A stretch of DNA of 5,001 nt from an uncultured Paracoccus sp. (GTDB lineage Bacteria > Pseudomonadota > Alphaproteobacteria > Rhodobacterales > Rhodobacteraceae), in contig CALLYR010000095.1 of NCBI GenBank assembly GCA_937859005.1, positions 1 through 5,001 on the forward strand, given 5' to 3'. The notes beneath the pieces were generated by a model. It did not search any database. It was not told the DNA's origin and saw only the letters and a program-made list of their open reading frames with translations. A program made the translations under genes and the position numbers. Shown here in pieces: positions 1-5,001 of the stretch; the stretch's first letter is position 1, and the number at the start of each line of letters is the position of its first letter.

Positions 1-216
1 CCCGCCGCAGCACTGGCCGATGGCCGGGCCAAGCGGCACGTCCATCGCGGCCTCCATCTCGCCCCGCGCCAGCATCTGCCGGGCACGGTCGATGGCCATG
101 TATTCCAGATGCCCGCCGCCGATGGTGCCGGTGACCGTGGCGGGGCCGACGAACATCTCGGCCCCCTCCTCGCGCGGGGTGGAGCCAAAGGCGCGGGTGA
201 CGCGGACGCGGATCAC
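1..216 (-). CDS. xdhC: XdhC, xanthine dehydrogenase maturation chaperone (N-terminal part, cut by window edge)
   Basis: XdhC family proteins bind molybdenum cofactor, assist its sulfuration and hand it to the XdhB subunit. They are not part of the finished enzyme. The 72 residues visible here carry family hallmarks in order: GSTPREEGAEMF at about 11-22, TIGGGHLEYMAIDRAR at about 31-46, and the LGPAIGQCCGG block at 62-72, whose Cys70-Cys71 pair is typical of the family. The remainder, probably 200 or more residues, lies beyond position 1. The only plausible start is GTG at 216-214, overlapping the xdhB stop codon by 4 bp (GTGA), which suggests translational coupling. No ATG, GTG or TTG is found in frame for at least 140 bases upstream, and only a weak G-rich stretch precedes the start. 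The start leaves about ten residues ahead of the GSTPRE motif, fewer than I recall for relatives. Family and gene order are clear; the exact N-terminus is less so. Confidence 0.93.
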   Translation of the reverse strand, partial: MIRVRVTRAFGSTPREEGAEMFVGPATVTGTIGGGHLEYMAIDRARQMLARGEMEAAMDVPLGPAIGQCCGG

Positions 217-2549
217 GGCCCAACCCTGCCCCGCAGGCGTTCGACCGCCGTCAGCACCCGTTCGGGCGTCGCGGGCGCGTCCAGCCGCGGGCTTTCGCGG
301 TAATCCGCGACAGACGCGACGGCATGGCCGATGGCCTCGAAGACCGAGATGCCCAGCATGAAGGGCGGCTCGCCCACGGCCTTGGACCGCTTGATCGTGC
401 GCTCCTTGTTCACCGACCATTCGGCCAGCTTCACATTGAAGACCTTGGGCCGGTCGGAGGCCAGCGGGATCTTGTAGGTCGAGGGCGCGTGCGTGCGCAG
501 CCGGCCTTCGCGGTCCCACCACAACTCCTCGCTGGTCAGCCAGCCGGTGCCCTGCACGAAGGCGCCCTCGACCTGGCCCTTGTCGATCGCGGGGTTCAGC
601 GAGCGGCCCACGTCATGCAGCACATCCGCCCGTTCGATGGTGTACTCGCCGGTCAGCGTGTCCACCGACACCTCGGCGCAGGCCGCGCCATAGGCGAAGT
701 AATAGAAGGGCCGCCCCTTCCCCTGCGCCCGGCTCCAGTGGATCTTGGGCGTGGCATAGAAGCCCGCCGCCCACAGTTGGGTGCGCGCCAGATAGGCCAT
801 CTCGATGACCCTGGAAAACGGGATCGCCTCGCCGCGCACGACGACATGCTCGGGGATGAAGGCGATCTCGTCGGGGGCGGCGTCCCTGGCCTCGCACAGG
901 AACGCGACCAGCCGCGCCTTGATCTGGTCGCAGGCGTCCAGCGCCGCCATGCCGTTCAGGTCGGTCCCCGAGGATGCTGCGGTGGCCGAGGTGTTGGGCA
1001 CCTTTTCCGTCGAGGTCTTCGTGACCTTGATCCGGTCGATCCCGACCTGAAAGGCCTCGGCCACGACCTGCGCCACCTTGGTGTGCAGGCCCTGCCCCAT
1101 CTCGGTCCCGCCGTGGGTCACCATGATCGAGCCGTCGGTATAAATGTGGATCAGCGCGCCCGCCTGGTTGTAATGGGTGGCGGTGAAGCTGATGCCGAAC
1201 TTGACCGGGGTCAGGGCGATCCCCTTGCGGATCACGCCGCCCCTGGCGTTCCAGTCCAGCACTGCCCGCCGGCGCGCGGCGTAATCGCTGCTCTCCTCCA
1301 GTTCCTCGAAGATGCGGGGCAGGATCTGGTCCTCGACCGGCTGGTGATAGGGGGTCGGCTGCCCGTCGCGGTAAAGGTTGGCCTTGCGCACGGCCAGCGT
1401 GTCCTGGCCGGTGGCATAGGCGATCTCCTCGATGATGCGTTCGGCCACGATCACGCCCTGCGGCCCGCCGAAGCCGCGGAAGGCGGTGTTCGACACCGTG
1501 TTCGTCCGCATCGGATGCGAGCGCAGTTCGACATGCGGATAGAAATAGGCGTTGTCGGCGTGGAACAGCGCCCGGTCCGTCACCGCCTGCGACAGGTCGG
1601 CCGAAAAGCCGCAGCGCGCATACCAGTCCCCGCTGACCGCCCGGATGCGGCCCTCGTTGTCAAAGCCGACCTCGTAATCGACCACGAAATCGTGGCGCTT
1701 GCCGGTGGCGATCATGTCCTCGTCGCGGTCGGGACGCAGCTTGACCGCGCGGTTCCATTTCCGCGCGGCGATGGCGGCGAGGCAGGCGAACAGGTTCATC
1801 TGCGTTTCCTTGCCGCCGAAGCCCCCGCCCATGCGCCGCATGTTCACGACCACCGCGTTCGCCGGCACGCCCAGCGCGTGGGCGACCATGTGCTGGACCT
1901 CGGTGGGGTGCTGGCTGGACACGAAGATGGTCATCTCGTTGTCCTCGCCCGGCACCGCCATGGCGATCTGGCCTTCCAGATAGAAATGGTCCTGCCCGCC
2001 GATCTCGAACCGGCCCCTGATGCGGCGGGGCGCTGCGGCCAGCGCGTCCTCCGGTTCGCCCCGGCGCAGCTTCAGCGGGTCGCAGACATAGCCCACCCCG
2101 GCATCGCGCGCCGAAATCGGGTCAAGATGATGGGGCAACGGATCGTAGTCGATCCGCGCCAGCGCCGCCGCGCGGCGGGCCTGATCGCGCGATTCCGCGA
2201 TGACGGCAAAGACCGGCTGGCCGTGAAAGCGCACCTCGCCATCCGCCAGGATCGGATCGTCGTTGCGGCCCACCGGGCTGACGTCATTGATGCCCGGCAG
2301 GTCGGCGGCGGTCAGCACGTCGATCACCCCGGATGCGGCGCGCACCATGGACAGGTCCATCGACCGGATGCGGCCATGCGCGACGCTGGACAGGCCAAGG
2401 GCCGCATGAAGGGTGCCCACCGGCTCGATCAGGTCGTCGGTGTATTCGGCACGCCCCGTGACATGCAGGCGGGCGGATTCGTGGATCGTGTCCTGATGGG
2501 CGGCGCCGCGAACGACGGCGTCAACCGGCTTGATGATATCCTGTTTCAT
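213..2549 (-). CDS. xdhB: XdhB, xanthine dehydrogenase molybdopterin-binding (large) subunit
   Basis: This 778-residue catalytic subunit hydroxylates hypoxanthine and xanthine at the molybdenum centre and passes electrons to the Fe-S clusters of XdhA; it acts in the cytoplasm. The N-terminal a/b-hammerhead domain spans about 25-140, and the molybdopterin-binding domains fill the rest. Mapped from remembered bovine and R. capsulatus enzymes, the key residues are all present: Gln213 (bovine Q767), Phe244-Gly245 and Glu248 in GGGFGGKE (E802), Arg326 in DRALFH (R880), Arg358 and Phe360 in AFRGFGG (R912, F914), Phe455 in FGISFT (F1009), Met484-Gly-Gln in GGTEMGQG, Thr523 and Ala525 in TSATAAS, and the base Glu727 in VGEPPF (E1261). 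Retention of Glu248 and Arg326, which aldehyde oxidases replace, argues for a purine substrate. It lacks the roughly 20-residue insertion that R. capsulatus XdhB has near residue 395. The length is normal and the frame intact. The start ATG lies 1 bp after the xdhA stop. Confidence 0.98.
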   Translation of the reverse strand: MKQDIIKPVDAVVRGAAHQDTIHESARLHVTGRAEYTDDLIEPVGTLHAALGLSSVAHGRIRSMDLSMVRAASGVIDVLTAADLPGINDVSPVGRNDDPILADGEVRFHGQPVFAVIAESRDQARRAAALARIDYDPLPHHLDPISARDAGVGYVCDPLKLRRGEPEDALAAAPRRIRGRFEIGGQDHFYLEGQIAMAVPGEDNEMTIFVSSQHPTEVQHMVAHALGVPANAVVVNMRRMGGGFGGKETQMNLFACLAAIAARKWNRAVKLRPDRDEDMIATGKRHDFVVDYEVGFDNEGRIRAVSGDWYARCGFSADLSQAVTDRALFHADNAYFYPHVELRSHPMRTNTVSNTAFRGFGGPQGVIVAERIIEEIAYATGQDTLAVRKANLYRDGQPTPYHQPVEDQILPRIFEELEESSDYAARRRAVLDWNARGGVIRKGIALTPVKFGISFTATHYNQAGALIHIYTDGSIMVTHGGTEMGQGLHTKVAQVVAEAFQVGIDRIKVTKTSTEKVPNTSATAASSGTDLNGMAALDACDQIKARLVAFLCEARDAAPDEIAFIPEHVVVRGEAIPFSRVIEMAYLARTQLWAAGFYATPKIHWSRAQGKGRPFYYFAYGAACAEVSVDTLTGEYTIERADVLHDVGRSLNPAIDKGQVEGAFVQGTGWLTSEELWWDREGRLRTHAPSTYKIPLASDRPKVFNVKLAEWSVNKERTIKRSKAVGEPPFMLGISVFEAIGHAVASVADYRESPRLDAPATPERVLTAVERLRGRVGP

Positions 2550-2550
2550 C

Positions 2551-4002
<1,452 letters not shown>

Positions 4003-4037
4003 GCCACCACCCTGTTCACACGGTCCAGCATCGCCGA

Positions 4038-4066
4038 TGTTTACCGTTGCATAAATACCGCGTCAG
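4038..4066 (-). promoter_or_regulatory. Possible xdhABC promoter
   Basis: Read on the minus strand, CTGACG (4066-4061) resembles a -35 element. It is followed after 17 bases by TAAACA (4043-4038) as a poor -10 match. Transcription would begin near 4031, leaving an untranslated leader of about 29 bases before xdhA. The -10 overlaps the TTTA-N8-TAAA inverted repeat, so a regulator bound there would affect polymerase. The match is weak and a different promoter is quite possible. Confidence 0.25.
4040..4055. promoter_or_regulatory. Candidate LysR-type binding site (TTTA-N8-TAAA)
   Basis: TTTA at 4040-4043 and TAAA at 4052-4055 form an AT-rich interrupted palindrome in the middle of the divergent gap. 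It contains T-N11-A pairs (4041/4053 and 4042/4054) of the kind found in LysR-type recognition sites. The pattern is short and could occur by chance; no footprint or conservation can be seen from one sequence. Confidence 0.3.
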
Positions 4067-4084
4067 GGGGAACAGTTTACACGG

Positions 4085-4094
4085 TTTCATGAAA
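4085..4094. promoter_or_regulatory. Perfect palindrome TTTCATGAAA upstream of the LysR-type gene
   Basis: This 10-bp perfect inverted repeat abuts the second copy of the 13-bp direct repeat and lies 14 bp before the ATG of the LysR-type gene. Its position would suit an operator for self-repression. GTTT and AAAC at 4084-4087 and 4093-4096 give an alternative pairing with a 5-bp centre. Function is inferred from position only. Confidence 0.3.
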
Positions 4095-4108
4095 ACGGGG
4101 GACGGGCC

Positions 4109-5001
4109 ATGTCCTATCTCGACAGTCTTCGGGTCTTTGTCCGCGTGGTCGAACTGGGTTCGATCACTGCGGGCGGGCGCGACCTGCGCCTTACGCCCGC
4201 GGGCGCGTCCAACCGCATCAAGGAACTGGAATCGCGCTTTGGCGTGCGCCTTCTGAACCGCACCACGCGCAAGCTGACCACTACGGAAATCGGCCAGGTG
4301 CTGTATGAGAACGCCCGCAAGGTCATCGCCGCGCTGGAGGAGGCCGAGGCGGTCGTGACCTCGTATTCCGGCACGCCGCATGGCGTGCTGCGGATCGTGG
4401 CGCCGCTGGGGCTGGGGCGGCGGCTGGTCGCGCCCCTGGTGCCGCGCTTCTGCGACCAGAACCCCGAGGTCCAGATCCGCCTGCGCCTGTCCGACCGCAG
4501 CGTCAACATCGTCGAGGACGCGATCGACGTGGCCTTCTTCCTGGGCCAGCCCGAGGATTCGGCGCTGGCCTGGCGCAAGATCGCGGACTGCAGCCGCGCG
4601 CTGGTCGCGGCCCCCGCCTATCTGGCCGAACGCGGCGCCCCGCGCGCGCCCGAGGATCTGAAGGACCACAACTGCCTGCTGCTGCGCTTTCCCCGCTCGC
4701 CCGAATATTTCTGGCAACTGGAAACCCCCGAGGGGCGGCGCAAGATGATGGTGGCGGGACGGTTCGATGCCGACGACGGCGACGTGCTGACCGGCTGGGC
4801 GCTGGACGGTGCGGGCATCGCCAACCGCCCCCGGTATGAGGTGCAGGACCACATCGACGCGGGCCGGCTGGCCGAGGTGCTGGCGGACACGCCTCCCGTC
4901 GCGGCCCAGTTCGGCTGCCTGATGCCGCACCGCCAGTTGCAGGACCCCAAGGTGCGCCTGTTCGTCGATTTCGCGGTGAAGGAGTTGAAGGGGGCGATGT
5001 G
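4109..5001 (+). CDS. LysR-family transcriptional regulator, divergent from xdhABC
   Basis: This is a DNA-binding regulator with the standard LysR layout. A winged helix-turn-helix occupies about residues 1-62, with GSIT at 17-20, the recognition region TPAGASNRIKELE at 29-41 and the wing RLLNRTTRKLTTTEIG at 47-62. A linker helix runs to about 88 (YENARKVIAALEEAE). The effector-binding domain begins at HGVLRIVAP (91-99) and includes AIDVAFFLG (138-146) and the family-typical DGAGIANRP (233-241). The ATG at 4109 is preceded by GGGGGA six bases upstream, and no other in-frame ATG lies in the gap. The frame runs 297 codons to ATG-TG at the edge, so the next base may complete a TGA; 297 residues would be a normal length. 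Its divergent position beside xdhA makes it the likely regulator of purine oxidation, but the ligand cannot be read from the sequence. No specific gene name is assigned. Confidence 0.95.
   Translation, partial: MSYLDSLRVFVRVVELGSITAGGRDLRLTPAGASNRIKELESRFGVRLLNRTTRKLTTTEIGQVLYENARKVIAALEEAEAVVTSYSGTPHGVLRIVAPLGLGRRLVAPLVPRFCDQNPEVQIRLRLSDRSVNIVEDAIDVAFFLGQPEDSALAWRKIADCSRALVAAPAYLAERGAPRAPEDLKDHNCLLLRFPRSPEYFWQLETPEGRRKMMVAGRFDADDGDVLTGWALDGAGIANRPRYEVQDHIDAGRLAEVLADTPPVAAQFGCLMPHRQLQDPKVRLFVDFAVKELKGAM

Larger units (their letters stand above)
4012..4085. repeat. 13-bp direct repeat pair flanking the divergent promoter region
   Basis: CTGTTCACACGGT at 4012-4024 and CAGTTTACACGGT at 4073-4085 match at 11 of 13 positions in the same orientation, with start-to-start spacing of 61 bp, close to six helical turns. 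A shorter GTTTAC core recurs at 4039-4044. One copy lies just before the xdhA start and the other just before the LysR-type gene. They could be operator half-sites that allow looping. The match is seen directly; function is inferred. Confidence 0.55.
4003..4108. promoter_or_regulatory. Divergent promoter and operator region between xdhA and the LysR-type gene
   Basis: This 106-bp gap separates two divergent start codons and must hold both promoters. It is visibly richer in A and T in its middle than the flanking genes. It contains a 13-bp direct repeat (4012-4024 and 4073-4085), a perfect 11-bp hyphenated palindrome CATCG-C-CGATG (4029-4039), a TTTA-N8-TAAA inverted repeat (4040-4055), and a perfect palindrome TTTCATGAAA (4085-4094). 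LysR-type proteins commonly bind such divergent regions, repressing their own gene and activating the neighbour with a small-molecule inducer. That role is inferred from arrangement only. GGGGGA at 4097-4102 is the likely ribosome site for the LysR-type gene. Confidence 0.75.

Noticed and set aside
4029..4039. Hyphenated palindrome CATCG-C-CGATG considered as a terminator or regulator site.
   Set aside because: The stem is only 5 bp with a 1-base centre and no T-run, so it is not a terminator. Short GC-containing palindromes like this are common in such DNA.
4012..4075. Six-base inverted repeat CTGTTC (4012-4017) and GAACAG (4070-4075).
   Set aside because: It is short and widely spaced, does not extend with flanking bases, and overlaps the better-supported 13-bp direct repeat.
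4016..4930. A 304-codon open frame on the minus strand opposite the LysR-type gene.
   Set aside because: The plus-strand reading is a textbook LysR protein over the whole interval. The antisense translation has no domain and would occupy the divergent promoter region.

Overview
The window is high-GC bacterial DNA with a strong preference for G or C at third codon positions. The proteins resemble the bacterial two-subunit xanthine dehydrogenase type known from Rhodobacter capsulatus. Together these suggest an alphaproteobacterium, probably Rhodobacteraceae (Rhodobacter/Paracoccus-like). That placement rests on recognised protein similarity and composition, not on a database search.

Layout. 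Positions 1-4002 hold a tightly packed leftward (minus-strand) operon in the order xdhA (2551-4002), xdhB (213-2549), xdhC (1-216, cut by the window edge). xdhA and xdhB are 1 bp apart, and xdhB and xdhC overlap by 4 bp. A 106-bp gap (4003-4108) separates xdhA from a rightward LysR-type regulator gene (4109-5001), which reaches the right edge and probably lacks only the last base of its stop codon. There are no other gene-free stretches, and no RNA genes, mobile elements or CRISPR arrays.

How the genes work together. XdhA carries two [2Fe-2S] clusters and FAD. XdhB carries the molybdenum cofactor and the purine-binding pocket. The two form a cytoplasmic xanthine dehydrogenase that oxidises hypoxanthine to xanthine and xanthine to urate in purine catabolism. 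XdhC is the dedicated chaperone that binds molybdenum cofactor and helps deliver its sulfurated form to XdhB. Every pocket residue I could map onto the bovine and R. capsulatus enzymes is conserved, so the purine-oxidising assignment is firm. The divergent LysR gene is the obvious candidate regulator of the operon, and the shared intergenic region holds a 13-bp direct repeat and small palindromes that could be its operators.

This is a recognisable system, not a new one. The points most worth checking are the repeat architecture between xdhA and the regulator, an unusual flavin-side loop in XdhA, and the short N-terminus of XdhC.
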